A stretch of 64,000 nucleotides of DNA from Panopea generosa (Eukaryota > Mollusca > Bivalvia > Adapedonta > Hiatellidae): positions 868,001-932,000 of the forward strand of contig CM055912.1 in assembly GCA_029582155.1 (NCBI GenBank), read 5' to 3'. Below are positions 10,861 through 22,573 of this stretch, one piece after another (position 1 is the first letter of the stretch; each line of letters starts with the position of its first letter). Position numbers and translations under genes: made by a program. The notes beneath the pieces were generated by a model. The model did no database searches and was not told where the DNA came from. It saw only the letters and a list, made by a program, of their open reading frames with translations.

Positions 10861-11464
10861 TGCTTTTCGAACGAAGAATTCGCTTAACACTCATTGTTGG
10901 TTAACTTTCTGCTTAAAAGTTTCTTTCCTGACCATTAATAGATTTTGCATTAGTATATGAGTCACTAAGTCTTGTGTATATATTGACCTAGTTGTAAAGT
11001 AACATTATCATTGCACTCTTTGCTAGCTCTGATACCCTCACAACCTTTAACTCTCAGTTTTATAGTATCTAAGTAGGCATGTGTATTCTTCTTTAATCAA
11101 TTGAAACAACTTACAGAAAGCTACAATTGTACAATTGTACAATTGAATGTGTATATTTAAAATAAAATAATATTAATTGATACAGCGTATGACTAAATAA
11201 TTAGTAATGTTGCTTCAACAATACCAGATAATAACAACACACAGGTATTAACCTGGCTTTGTTTAGAGAAAAAATATATAAATTGAATAATTTCCGATTA
11301 GCAGCGTATTTTATTCTGTCCAAAAGAATACAATACGGTTCAGAGTTTTATTGTCAGAAGATACACAATGTATTCATGACCTTAAACAGCTATGTTAAAT
11401 GTTCACAATTTATATTGATAGTTGTATTTATAGAGATTATGACTACAGTACACAAAATATGCTG
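10861..11464. other. Non-coding, nothing recognised
   Basis: AT-rich sequence leading into the large minisatellite, with a small ACAATTGTACAATTGTACAA repeat near 11123. No exon is supported. Confidence 0.4.
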
Positions 11465-14214
11465 ATCTGCTGATGTCCTGTCCCCCTCTAGGTGTGTTGA
11501 AGCCCATGTCCTCCTCTGGATCTGCTGAAGCCCATGTCCTCTCTAAATCTACTGAAACCCTGCCCCTCTCTGGATCTGCTGAAGCCCATGTCCCTTCTAG
11601 ATCTACTGAAACCCTGCCCCCTCTGGATCTGCTGAAGCCCATGTCCCCTATATATCTATTGAAACCCTGCCCCCTCTGGATCTGCTGAAGCCCATGTCCC
11701 CTCTAGATTTAATGAAACCCTGCCCCTTCTGGATCTGCTGAAGCCCATGTCCCCTCTAGACCTACTGAAACCCTGCCCCCTCTGGATCTGCTGAAGCCAA
11801 TGTCCCCTCTAGACCTACTGAAACCCCGCCCCCTCTGGATCTGCTGAAGCCCCTGTCCCCTCTAGACCTACTGAAACCCTGCCCCCTCTGGATCTGCTGA
11901 AGCCCATTTACCCTCTAGATCTACTGAAAGCCTGCCTCCTCCGGATCTGCTGAAGCCCATGTCCCTTCTAGATCTACTGAAACCCTGCCCCTTCTGGATC
12001 TGCTGAAGCCCATGTCCTCTCTAGACCTACTGAAACCCTGCCTCCTCCGGATCTGCTGAAGCCCATGTCCCCTCTAGATCTACTGAAACCCTTACTCCTC
12101 CGGATCTGCTGAAGCCCATGTCTCCTCTAGATCTACTGAAACCCTGCCTCCTCCGGATCTGCTGAAGCCCATGTCCCCTCTAGATCTACTGAAACCCTTA
12201 CTCCTCCGGATCTGCTGAAGCTCATGTCTCCTCTAGATCTACTGAAACCCTGCCTCCTCCGGATCTGCTAAAGCCCATGTCTCCTCTAGACCTACTGAAA
12301 CCCTGCCTCCTCCGGATCTGCTGAAGCCCATGTCCCCTCTAGATCTACTGAAACCCTTACTCCTCCGAATCTGCTGAAGCCCATGTCTCCTCTAGATCTA
12401 CTGAAACCCTGCCTCCTCCGGATCTGCTGAAGCCCATGTCTCCTCTAGATCTACTGAAACCCTGCCCCCTCCAGATCTGCTGAAGCCCATGTCCCCTCTA
12501 GATCTACTGAACCCCTGCCCCTTCTGGATCTGCTGAAGCCCATGTCCCCTCTAGACCTACTGAAACCCTGCCCCCTCTGGATCTGCTGAAGCCCATGTAC
12601 CCTCTAGCTCTACTGAAACCCTGCCTCTTCCGGATCTGCTGAAGCCCATGTCTCCTCTAGATCTACTGAAACCCTGCCCCCTCCAGATCTGCTGAAGCCC
12701 ATGTCCCTTCTAGATCTACTGAAACCCTGCCCCCTCTGGATCTTCTGAAGCTCATGTCCCCTCTAGGTCTGCTGAAGCACTATCCCTCTGGATCTGCTGA
12801 AACCCTGCCCCCTTTAGATCTGCTGAAGCCATGCCCCCCTCTGGATCTTCTGAAGCCCATGTCCCCTCTAGGTCTGCTGAAACACTAGCCCTCTGGATCT
12901 GCTAAAACCCTGCCCCCTCTGGATCTGCTGAAGCCCATGTCCCCTCTAGATCTACTGAAACCCTACCCCCTCTGGATCTGCTGAAGCCCATGTCCCCTCT
13001 AGATTTACTGAAACCCTGCCCCTTCTGGATCTGCTGAAGTCCATGTCCCTTCTAGACCTACTGAAACCCTGCCCTCTCTGGATCTGCTGAAGCCCATGTA
13101 CCCTCTAGATATACTGAAACCTTGCCTCCTCCGGATCTGCTGAAGCCCATGTCCCTTCTAGATCTACTGAAACCCTGCCCCCTCTGGATCTTCTGAAGTC
13201 CATGTCCCCTCTAGGTCTGCTGAAGCACTAATCCTCTGGATCTGCTGAAACCCTGCCCCCTCTGGATCTGCTGAAGCCCATGTCCCCTCTAGATCTACTG
13301 AAACCCTACCCCCTCTGGATCTGCTGAAGCCCATGTCCCCCTCTGGATCTGCTGAAGCCCCTGCTACCCTCTGGATCTGCTGAAGCTCCTGCTATTCTCT
13401 GGATCTACTGAAGCCCCTGCTACCCTCTAGATCTGCTGAAGTCCCTGTCCCCCTCTGGATCTGCTGAAGCCCCCGTCTTCCTTTGGATGTGCTGAAGCTC
13501 ATGTCCCCCTCTAGATCTGTTAAAGCTCCTGCTACCCTCTAGATCTGTTGAAGGCCCTGCTACCCTCTGGATCTACTGAAGCCCCAGCTACCCTCTGGAT
13601 CTGCTGAAGTCCCTGTCCCCCTCTAGAAATGTTGAAGCTCCTGCTACCCTCTTGATCTGCTGAAGCCCTGTCCCCCTCCGGATGTGTTGAAGCTCATGTC
13701 CTCCTTTGGATCTGCGCAAGCCTTTGTTCCCCTCTAGATGTGCTGAAGCTCATGTCCCCTCTAGATCTACTGAAGCCCTGCCCCCTGTTGATCTGCTGAA
13801 GTTGATGTCCCCTCTAGATCTACTGAAGCCCTGCCCCCTATGCTGAATCCCCTGTCTGCCTCTGGGTCTGCTGAAGTCCCGGAACTCCTCTGGATCTGCT
13901 AAAGTCAATTTTTCTCTCTGGATCTGCTGAAGCCCGTCCCCCTTTGGATCTGCGGGAGACCCTGTCTTCCTCTCAATCTGCTGAAGCTGTGTCCTCCTCT
14001 CAGTCTGTTAAAGCACCTATCCCCCTCTGGATCTGCTGGAACCCCTGTCCCCCTCTGGATCTGCTGGAACCCCTGTCCCCCCTGGATCTGCTGGAACCCC
14101 TGTCCCCCTCTGGATCTGCTGGAACCACTATCCCCTTCTGAATCTGCTGGAACCCCTGTCCCCCTCTGGATCTGCTGGTGCCAATATCATCCCCTGGATC
14201 TGCTACACCGTGTC
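11465..14214. repeat. Minisatellite zone 1, 53-bp dimer then about 27-bp units
   Basis: Tandem units begin GATCTGCTGAAGCCC or GATCTACTGAAACCC and alternate regularly as a 27-bp plus a 26-bp half unit (53-bp dimer) from about 11465 to 13330. They then become irregular 27-28-bp units to about 14214. Units are pyrimidine-rich on the plus strand. The 53-bp period breaks every frame, so the zone is not coding. XbaI-like TCTAGA and BglII-like AGATCT sites recur throughout. Confidence 0.95.
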
Positions 14215-16135
14215 CTCTCAGTCTATTAAAGCACCTATCCCCTCTGAATCTGCTGGTGCCCTGTCTGCCTCTGAATCTGCTGATGCCCTGTCTGACTCTG
14301 GATCTGCTGATGCCCTGTCTGCCTTTGAATCTGCTGATGGCATGTCTGACTCTCGATCTGCTGATGCCCTGTCTGCCTCTGGATCTGATGATGGCATGTC
14401 TGACTCTGAATCTGCTGATGCCCTGTCTGCCTCTGAATCTGCTGATGCCGTCTGACTCTGGATCTGCTGATGCCCTGTCTGACTCTGAATCTGCTGATGC
14501 CCTGTCTGACTCTAAATCTGCTGATGCCCTGTCTGCCTCTGAATCTGCTGATGCCCTGTCTGCCTCTGAATCTGCTGATGCCCTGTCTGACTCTGAATCT
14601 GCTGATGCCATGTCTGCCTCTGAATCTGCTGATGCCATGCCCTGTCTGACTCTGAATCTGCTGATGCCCTGTCTGCCTCTGAATCTGCTGATGGCATGTC
14701 TGACTCTGAATCTGCTGATGCCCTGTCTGCCTTTGTATCTGCTGATGCCCTGTCTGCCTCTGAATCTGCTGATGCCCTGTCTGCCTCTGAATCTGCTGAT
14801 GCCCTGTCTGACTCTGAATCTGCTGATGCCCTATCTGCCTCTGAATGTGCTGATGCCCTGTCTGACTCTGGATCTGCTGATGCCCTGTCTGACTCTGGAT
14901 CTGCTGATGCCCTGTCTGCCTCTGAATCTGCTGATGGCATGTCTGACTCTGAATCTGCTGATGCCCTGTCTGCCTCTGAATCTGCTGATGCCCTGTCTGA
15001 CTCTGGATCTGCTGATGCCCTGTCTGCCTCTGAATCTGTCGATGCCCTGTCTGCCTCTGAATCTGCTGATGCCCTGTCTGCCTCTGGATCTGCTGATGAC
15101 CTGTCTGCCTCTGAATCTGCTGATGCCCTGTCTGCCTCTGGATCTGCTGATGCCTTGTCTGCCTCTGGATCTGCTGATGCCATGTCTGTCTCTGAATCTG
15201 CTGATGGCCTGTCTGCCTCTGGATCTGCTGATACCCTGTCTGCCTCTGAATCTGCTGGTGCCCTGTCTGCCTCTGGATGTGCTGATGCCCTGTCTGCCTC
15301 TGTATCTGCTGATGCCCTGTCTGCCTCTGAATCTGTTGCTGCCCTGTCTGCCTCTGAATCTGCTGATGACCTGTCTGCCTCTGAATCTGCTGATGCCCTG
15401 TCTGCCTCTGGATCTGCTAATGCCTTGTCTGCCTCTGGATCTGCTGATGCCCTGTCTGCCTCTGAATCTGCTGATGCCCTGTCTGACTCTGAATCTGCTG
15501 ATGCCCTGTCTGCCTCTGAATCTGCTGATGACCTGTCTGCCTCTGAATCTGCTGATGCCCTGTCTGCCTCTGGATCTGCTGATGCCCTGTCTGCCTCTGG
15601 ATCTGCTGATGCCATGTCTGCCTCTGAATCTGCTGATGGCCTTGTCTGCCTCTGGATCTGTTAATGCCTTGTCTGCCTCTGGATCTGCTGATGCCATGTC
15701 TGCCTCTAAATCTGCTGATGGCCTGTCTGCCTCTGGATCTGCTGATACCCTGTCTGCCTCTGAATCTGCTGGTGCCCTGTCTGCCTCTGGATGTGCTGAT
15801 GCCCTGTCTGCCTCTGGATGTGCTGATGCCCTGTCTGCCTCTGGATCTGCTGATGCCCTGTCTGCCTCTGAATCTGCTGATGCCCTGTCTGCCTCTGGAT
15901 CTGCTGATGCCCTGTCTGCCTCTGGATCTGCTGATGCCCTGTCTGCCTCTGAATCTGCTGATGCCCTGTCTGACTCTGGATCTGCTGATGCCCTGTCTGC
16001 CTCTGGATCTGCTGATGCCCTGTCTGCCTCTGAATCTGCTGATGCCCTGTCTGCCTCTGCATCTACTGATGCCCTGTCTGCCTCTGAATCTGCTGATGCC
16101 ATGTCTTCATCTGGCTCTGCTGATGCCCTGCTGAT
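14215..16135. repeat. Minisatellite zone 2, homogeneous 27-bp units
   Basis: About 70 tandem copies of a 27-bp unit starting TCTGCTGATGCCCTGTCTGC. As 27 is nine codons and the unit lacks stops in most frames, long open frames arise on both strands: SADALSAS(E/G) and LLMPCLPLN nonapeptides on plus, and ADRASADSE-type on minus (up to 676 codons at 14178-16208). Several are open at once, which is the signature of a stop-free repeat and not of a gene. Occasional 1-bp changes (for example 14450, 15640) swap the open frame, which argues against selection on any one of them. Confidence 0.95.
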
Positions 16136-16179
16136 GCCCCTGCTCCCCTCTACCCATCCCTACTTTGGATCTGCTGAGC

Positions 16180-17695
16180 ACCTTGACCGCCTCCAACAGA
16201 TCTGCTGAAGTCACTGACTGTCCTCCCCTGGATTTGCAGAAACCCCTGATTGTCCTTCCCTGGATCTGCTGACGCCCCTGACTGTCTTCCCCTGGATCTA
16301 CTGAAGCCCATGTCTGTCCTCCCATGGATCTGATGAAGCCCCTGACTGTCCTCCCCTGGATCTGCAGAAGCCCCTGACTGTCCTCCCACAGATCTGATGA
16401 AGTCCCTGATTGTCCTCCCATGGATATGCTGAAGCCCCTGACTATCCTCCCGTGGATCTGCAGAAGTCCCTGATTGTCCTCCCATGGATATGCTGAAGCC
16501 CCTGACTGCCCTCCCCTGTATCTGCTGAAGCCTCTGACTGTCCTCCTCTAGATCTGCTGAAGCCCCTGACTGTCCTCCTCTGTATCTGCTGAAGACCCTG
16601 ACTGTCCTTCCCTGTATCTGCTGAAGCCCGACTGTCCTCCCCTGTATCTGCTGAAGCCTCTGACTGTCCTCCTCTAGATCTACTGAAGCCCCTGACTGTC
16701 CTCCTCTGGATCTGCTGAAGACCCTGACTGTCCTCCCCTGGATCTACTGAAGCCCCTGACTGTCCTCCCCTGGATCTGCTGAAGCCCCTGACTTCTCACC
16801 TGGATCTGCTGAAACCCCTGACTGTCCTCCCCTGGATCTGCTGAAGTCCTGACTGTCCTCCCCTGGATCTGCTGAAACCCTGACTGTCCTCCCCTGGAAC
16901 TGCAGAAGCCCCTGACTGTCCTCCCCTGGATCTGCTGAAACCCCTGACTGTCCTCCCCTGGATCTGCTGAAGTCCTGACTGTCCTCCCCTGGATCTGCTG
17001 AAACCCTGACTGTCCTCCCTTGGAACTGCAGAAGCCCCTGACTGTCCTCCCCTGGATCTGCTGAAGACCCTGACTGTCCTCCCATGGATCTGCTGTCCTC
17101 CCCTGGATCTGCTGAAACCCTGACTGTCCTCCCCTGGATCTGCTGAAGCCCCATACTGTCCTCCCCTGGATCTGCTAAAGCCTCTGACTGTCCACCCCTG
17201 GATCTGCTGAAACCCTGACTGTCCTCCCCTGGAGCTGCTGAAGACCCTGACTATCATCCCCTGGATCTGATGAAGACCCTGACTGTCCTCCCCTGTATCT
17301 GCTGAAGCCCCTGACTGTCCTCCCCCTGGATCTGATGAAGCCCCTGACTGTCTTCCCCTGTATCTGTTGAAGCCCCTGACTGTCCTCCCCTGGAGCTGCT
17401 GAAGACCCTGACGGTCATCCCCTGGATCTGATGAAGACCCTGACTGTCCTCCCCTGGATCTGCTGAAGCCCCTGACTGTCCTCCTCTGGATCTACTGAAG
17501 CCCCTGACTGTCCTCCCCTGGATCTGCTGAAACCCTGACTGTCCTCCCCTGGAGCTGCTGAAGCCCCTGACTGTCCTCCTCTTGATCTGATGAAGCCCCT
17601 GACTGTCCTCCCATGGATCTGCTGAAGCCCCTGACTGTCCTCCTCTGGATCTGATGAACCCCTGACTGTCCTCCCCTGTATCTGCTGAAGCCTCT
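16180..17695. repeat. Minisatellite zone 3, 31/32-bp units
   Basis: Tandem 32-bp units (31 bp when one C is missing) share the GATCTGCTGAAGCCCCTGAC core and end in TGTCCTCCCCTG. The core is the same as in zones 1 and 2, so the three zones share one ancestor with different added segments. Period and frame disagree, so it is non-coding. Confidence 0.95.
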
Positions 17696-17800
17696 GATTA
17701 ATGTTTAATGGCTAATTGCTTGTATTTGTTTTTTTAGGTAAATGAAGTAATTACCATAGTTCAACACTTGCACTCAAGAATTCACATGTTTTAAAGTTCT

Positions 17801-18050
17801 GCCCATTTAGCTCATTTGGTAGATTGCCGGACTATCAATCTAGGGATCATGAGTTTGAATCCCCACCTGGCCACAGTCTCTCATTGATGTTTGGTATATA
17901 TACAATATTGTATCTCATTGTCATTTATCTCTCACCACTAACTCAACTGGGAAAGTTATCAGTTACTTGTGAGATGTGCAAAAGTACTGTACTCCCAGGA
18001 AAGAATGGTTAGGTTAACTGACTGTCTGTTAGCCATCAAGGCTTAAAATT
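17801..18050 (+). mobile_element. tRNA-derived SINE, family A
   Basis: tRNA-like head (TTTAGCTCATTTGGTAGA, GAGTTTGAATCCCC), then the family body (AACTGGGAAAGTTATCAGTT, AGGTTAACTG) to CCATCAAGGC. It is full length but diverged. It lies about 100 bases after the minisatellite. Confidence 0.85.
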
Positions 18051-18565
18051 TAGACAAACAAACATTTTTTAAAGCAGAACAACTCCAGATAATGAATACA
18101 TTTTTCTGTGTTTTAGCCAGACACTGCTATGAGCATACTCTCAATAATTGGACTACATAATTCCCCTGAATAAACTCCCGAGTGATTGTGTTTATTTGGA
18201 TCTGAGAAATATATTTTACTAGTTACGTGTTACTAACATTCATTTTTGATATTTTTTTCAAAAGCAATTACCTTAAAATTGGACAGTTTGTAACGGTTTC
18301 TTTTTTACTGACAACATTTTATGTTATTTTTAATTTCTAAGATCCAAATTGGTGGGTGGGGGGATTTATTGTCGGCACTGGTTTCCCATATGGGTGCTGC
18401 CAGAAGAGTATTTAGTAGTTTAGATTTTTGGAGGATAGTGCAGAGATGAAGAAGACCCAACCCTTTTGTTACTAAGCGGCGCTGGTTCTTATACATGCCT
18501 GGTGTAAAGTATCAATACATGGGACCTTGATTTTTGTTAAGGTCTTGTCTGAAAGACTGATAACT
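18051..18565. other. Non-coding, nothing recognised
   Basis: AT-rich sequence with no supported feature. The minus frame 18305-18496 has no recognisable domain. Confidence 0.35.
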
Positions 18566-18650
18566 ATCTTTAGTTGGAGGAGCAGGGGATCGAACCTGCG
18601 ACCCCTGGGTTTGCATACCAAGACCTTAACCATTGGACCAATAACCTATT
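18566..18650 (-). mobile_element. tRNA-like SINE head fragment
   Basis: On the minus strand: TTGGTCCAATGGTTAAGG (A-box-like) and GCAGGTTCGATCCCC (B-box/T-arm). The context shows no full cloverleaf with paired acceptor arms, and many similar fragments occur in the window, so a SINE head is more likely than a tRNA gene. Confidence 0.55.
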
Positions 18651-19054
18651 ACTTTATGGTTTATGAATTATCAAAACTTGTTGTATTTGACAAACATTGT
18701 AGTCTCTGTGATGGGTGAGTGAGTTAAGGCTGTTGTTGTTCTCCAGTTTGATTATAAAGTATAATTGTTCTTACCTGCTATTGAAACAAGAAATGACCAC
18801 TGCTCATTATGGCCGGTAAATGAATTTTTCGTAACTGATTCAAAGTTTGAGCCAGGCTTATTTGTGTTGGCAACTAAATGAATATAATTAAGCCGGACTC
18901 ACATTTGAGTAATTGCCAATAAAAGGAAAAAGATGGTGTCACTTTAAATTTGTCTTTTAATTCAATCATTAAAATGCTCTTCAACAGTACGCTGTAATAA
19001 TGCCAGAATAAAGTTTAAGGGGATACAGCAAGGGTGAATTTATCTTAATGGGGT

Positions 19055-19380
19055 TTCGGATTATATTATGGCATATCCTGTTTTATTGGTGAAGGAAAAC
19101 CTCAGAATAAATCTGATAAGAACCAAAGTCCTTCCAGTAAGTAACTGGCAAACTTTATCACATAAACTTGAGGCTACGACAGCAGCGAATGTATAACAAG
19201 TACATGATCTTACATTTATACGTGTACGTTTGCAACTGAATTTATTAAACGTTCTGTCAAAAATATATTTTGCGAGGCTATGATATGAAATGATCAGTCA
19301 ATGTTTGGTCCAGATGTAACATGTAGAACTCGTGATTTTGGGGTCATTTGTTTGATCCTCCACTTTCCAGTCTTTCAAAT
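19055..19380 (-). mobile_element. Old SINE, family B tail region
   Basis: Contains TGGCATATCCTGTTTTATTGG, AAAACCTCAGA, AGTCCTTCCAGTAAGTAACTGG and TTTATCACATAAA-like phrases in the order seen in the clearer copy at 53518-53710 (minus). A separate tRNA-like T-arm phrase lies at about 19328-19370. Confidence 0.5.
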
Positions 19381-19763
19381 GAGACTTGAGTTCCAGTGTA
19401 TCATTGATATACACTGATCACATAGAAGAACCAGAAGTAGTCTTAAGTTGGGTTTATCAGTATCTTGCACTTTCCCCCAATTTTAGGTCTTCATGGCAAT
19501 TGCGTATTTGATGTTAATAACACATATTGGTAAATTGAAATAGATATTTGACAGTATTCATAGGAACTTCATGTTTTAGTAGTCAACTAACATTAATTAT
19601 TTCTATAAATAACATTATAATTTCATATATTTTCAGCTAAACAAAGTATCCAAAATAACGGCAAGTCCACACCAGAATGTCTGGAGCATTTTCCAATAAG
19701 GGAATCACAAGGTTCCAGACAGAAGCTTTCTTCATGGATGGCAGTTTTCTGATGAATCTCAGA

Positions 19764-20463
19764 GCAGGTACAAATTGTCAGTTAGCTGGGTCTAGTTGGC
19801 TTCTGTGTGAATCCATGGGCAGATCTATACAAATTGTAAGTTAGCTGGGTCTAGTTGGCCTTGTGCAAATCCTTGGGCAGGTACAAATCATCAGTTAGCG
19901 TGGTTTAGTTGGCTTCTGTGTAAATCCGTGGCAGGTACAAGTTGTCAGTTAGCTGGGTCTAGTTGGCATCTGTAAATCCATGGGCAGACCTGTACAAATT
20001 GTCAGTTAGCTGGGTCTAGTTGGCATCTGTGTAAATCCATGGGCAGACCTGTACAAATTGTCAGATAGCTGGGTTTAGTTGACGTCTATGTAAATCCATG
20101 GCAGGTACAAATTGTCAGTTAGCTTGGTCTAATTGATTTCTGTGTAAATCCAAGGACAGGTACAAATTGTCAGTTAGCTGGGTCTAGTTGACTCCTGTGT
20201 AAATCAAAGGGCAGGTACAAATTGTCAGTTAGCTGGGTGTATTTGGCTTCTGTGTAAATCCATGGCAGGTACAAATTGTCAGTAAGCTGGGTGTATTTGG
20301 CTTCTGTGTAAATCCATGGCAGGTACAAATTGTCAGTTAAGCCGGTCTAGTTGGCTTCTGTGTAAATCCATGGGCAGGACAATTGTTAGTTAGTGAAGTC
20401 TAGTTAGCTTCTGTGTAAATTAATGGGCAGGTACAAATTGTCAGTTAGCTGGGTCTAGTAGGC
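19764..20463. repeat. Minisatellite, about 12 copies of a 55-60-bp unit
   Basis: The unit contains GGTACAAATTGTCAGTTAGC, TGGGTCTAGTTGGCTTCTG and TGTAAATCCATGGGC. Copies vary in length, so no open frame persists. Confidence 0.9.
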
Positions 20464-21228
20464 CTCAAAATTTCAGGGCAATCTACGCATGTTTTTCTCT
20501 GAAATACCCACAATGTATCCATGTAGAAGCATGTGGACTTATTGGAATATATTAGCCATACCTCCTCATGTAACATTCATAGAACATCTACATTTATCGC
20601 ACCTGAATACCTGAACAAGGTTGAGGGCAACAATAGCTGTGGCTGTGTCTTCTCTAGAAGTTGAGAGGTGGTCAAGTCTGTTGATCATGATCAAATGCGA
20701 ATGTTGAAACACAAATGGTAATTCATCTGAAGACTTGTTAAAAGTTGAGTCCATTTTGAAATATCTTGTAGAACTATCAGCAGAATTTAGTCATTGTTGG
20801 TAGGATACTTGCTTTGCTGAGAGGATACAGGAATGCACCTTTGTTTGAAATCAACTGTAAGCGTCGTTTTATGTGTTGAAGAAATAGTTTAAGTCTAATA
20901 TATATATATTTTAATGTCGTTTGATTATATCCATGCATGAATGAATGTTTGAAGCAAGGCAGCATATAACAGCACACGATTGTATCAATAAGTTCAGCAT
21001 AATCGGGTTTTATCATATACAGGAATCTGCTGTTGTTTTGTGAAGGAACATAGTTTAAAGTACTTTTAATGAATATTGTAGAAAATCCTTGCATCAGTTA
21101 ATGATGTAACATGTTGTTTTATGTAACATCCATTTTCATTTGTGCTGAGAACAGCAAAGAAACATTTTGTTAAGAATGGCCACATTGCAATGAGACATTA
21201 CAGATGTCTTTATTACATGTTCAAGGAG
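20464..21228. other. Non-coding, nothing recognised
   Basis: The minus frames at 20566-20754 and 20777-21094 show no domain or splice support. Confidence 0.35.
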
Positions 21229-22010
21229 TCAGCTTAAAATACTGATTATTCTAATTGATCTATAGTTGCATGCTTCAATCTGACATTTGGAATTACATTT
21301 GTTGAAAAGAAAAGCATTATAAGAAAATGCAATAATATTTACTATTTCTTTATAGAATCTGGAGTGCATATCATCTGGTCCTACTGATTTTGAAATGCTA
21401 ATAGTTTTTTCAGTAAAGATTTCACTTTTTTCCACAGTCAGAACTATATATCGCTTATAGAATTGTCAATTCTTTTTTTCAAATACAGGCATATCAACAC
21501 TTTCATCTTTTGTAAATACTGAGGAGGTAAAAGTTACATAACTCTTTTGCTTTAGGCCATAATAAACTAATTGCAAGATTATCATCCCGCCTGCACCTTA
21601 ATTTTCATGCCTCTCAGTCCAACACTTTTTATTTTCATAGAAAAAAAAATCCAAAATAAAATCCTCACCCTACTCATAATTTATAATAAAAATTTGGATG
21701 ATAATCCATCAATAACTTTATAATGGCCGTATCTTTGTCATTGGATGTCCTGCATTCTCCATCTGAACCTGTCAAGTCATCATATCTGTTTTATGTTTGA
21801 CAAAGTCCCATAACGACTTCGGATAACTTTTTGCATCTTATGAAATTCCTCTTTCATAACGTTTTCTAGCAAACCGTACACTTAAAGTTACTTTATTATT
21901 TACAATACAATGTCTTAGGTAATCCTCACGTCCTCGAAAGAAGCTGTATTTTTTTAAGCTCTGTATTTATGTTCTAGCCTCAGACAATAGTTATCCATCC
22001 TAGGTGGTTA
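21229..22010 (-). pseudogene. LINE reverse-transcriptase remnant (jockey/CR1-like), minus strand
   Basis: Reading the minus strand from about 22000 down gives, across several frame breaks, the segment between endonuclease and reverse transcriptase: PRMDNYCLRLEHKYRA, then SYPKSLWDFVKHKTD-like residues, then FTKDESVDMPVFEK. The start of the RT domain follows with KSVGPDDMHSRFYKEI and CNYRSIRIISILS, which correspond to the family's K..GPDGI..R.LKE and NYRPISL motifs. The YADD box and everything after it are absent. Many stops and frameshifts make it an old dead copy. Clade inferred from motif style. Confidence 0.75.
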
Positions 22011-22278
22011 AAGTTTCTTTATAAAGGGGGACTGATGAAGGGGAATTGTCTCCCTGATAACTTCATTTATATAAGATCTATCAGGAAAGTATTTTAATTT
22101 AATAAAACCTTTGAAATGTTCTTGTCAGTAAAATCAGTGACTATATAATTTTATAATAACAGTAGATATGCCATTTTGCTTTATATATACCACATGAATA
22201 CATTACACAATAACTTGGTCACAGATTTTTGTTGTTGAAATCAACACTGGGTGCTATCGCAACTTAGTTACAAGAAAT

Positions 22279-22573
22279 TTTCTCTGTGTACAACTCTATC
22301 AATGATGTATCCACTCTGTGTACAACTATATGTATCCACTCTGGGTACAACTCTATCAGTGATGTATCTAATCTGTGTACAACTCTTTCAGTGATGTATC
22401 CACTCTAGGTACAACTCTATCAGTGACGTATCCACTCTGGGTAAAACTCTATCAGTGATGTAGCCACTCTGTGTACAACTCTATCAGTGATGTAACCACT
22501 CTGTGTACAACTCTATCAGTGATGTATCCACTCTGTGTACAACTCTATCAGTGATATATCCATTCTGTGTAAG
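22279..22573. repeat. Minisatellite, about 9 copies of a 32-bp unit
   Basis: The unit reads GTGTACAACTCTATCAGTGA followed by TGTATCCACTCT, with small substitutions. Confidence 0.9.

Noticed and set aside
11403-11688. Overlapping 71- and 79-codon frames at the start of the minisatellite
   Set aside because: They lie in the tandem repeat and end as soon as the period shifts the frame.
14178-16208. 676-codon plus-strand open frame and 300-420-codon frames on both strands
   Set aside because: All come from one 27-bp stop-free tandem unit. Several frames are open at once and swap at indels, and there is no start or splice context.
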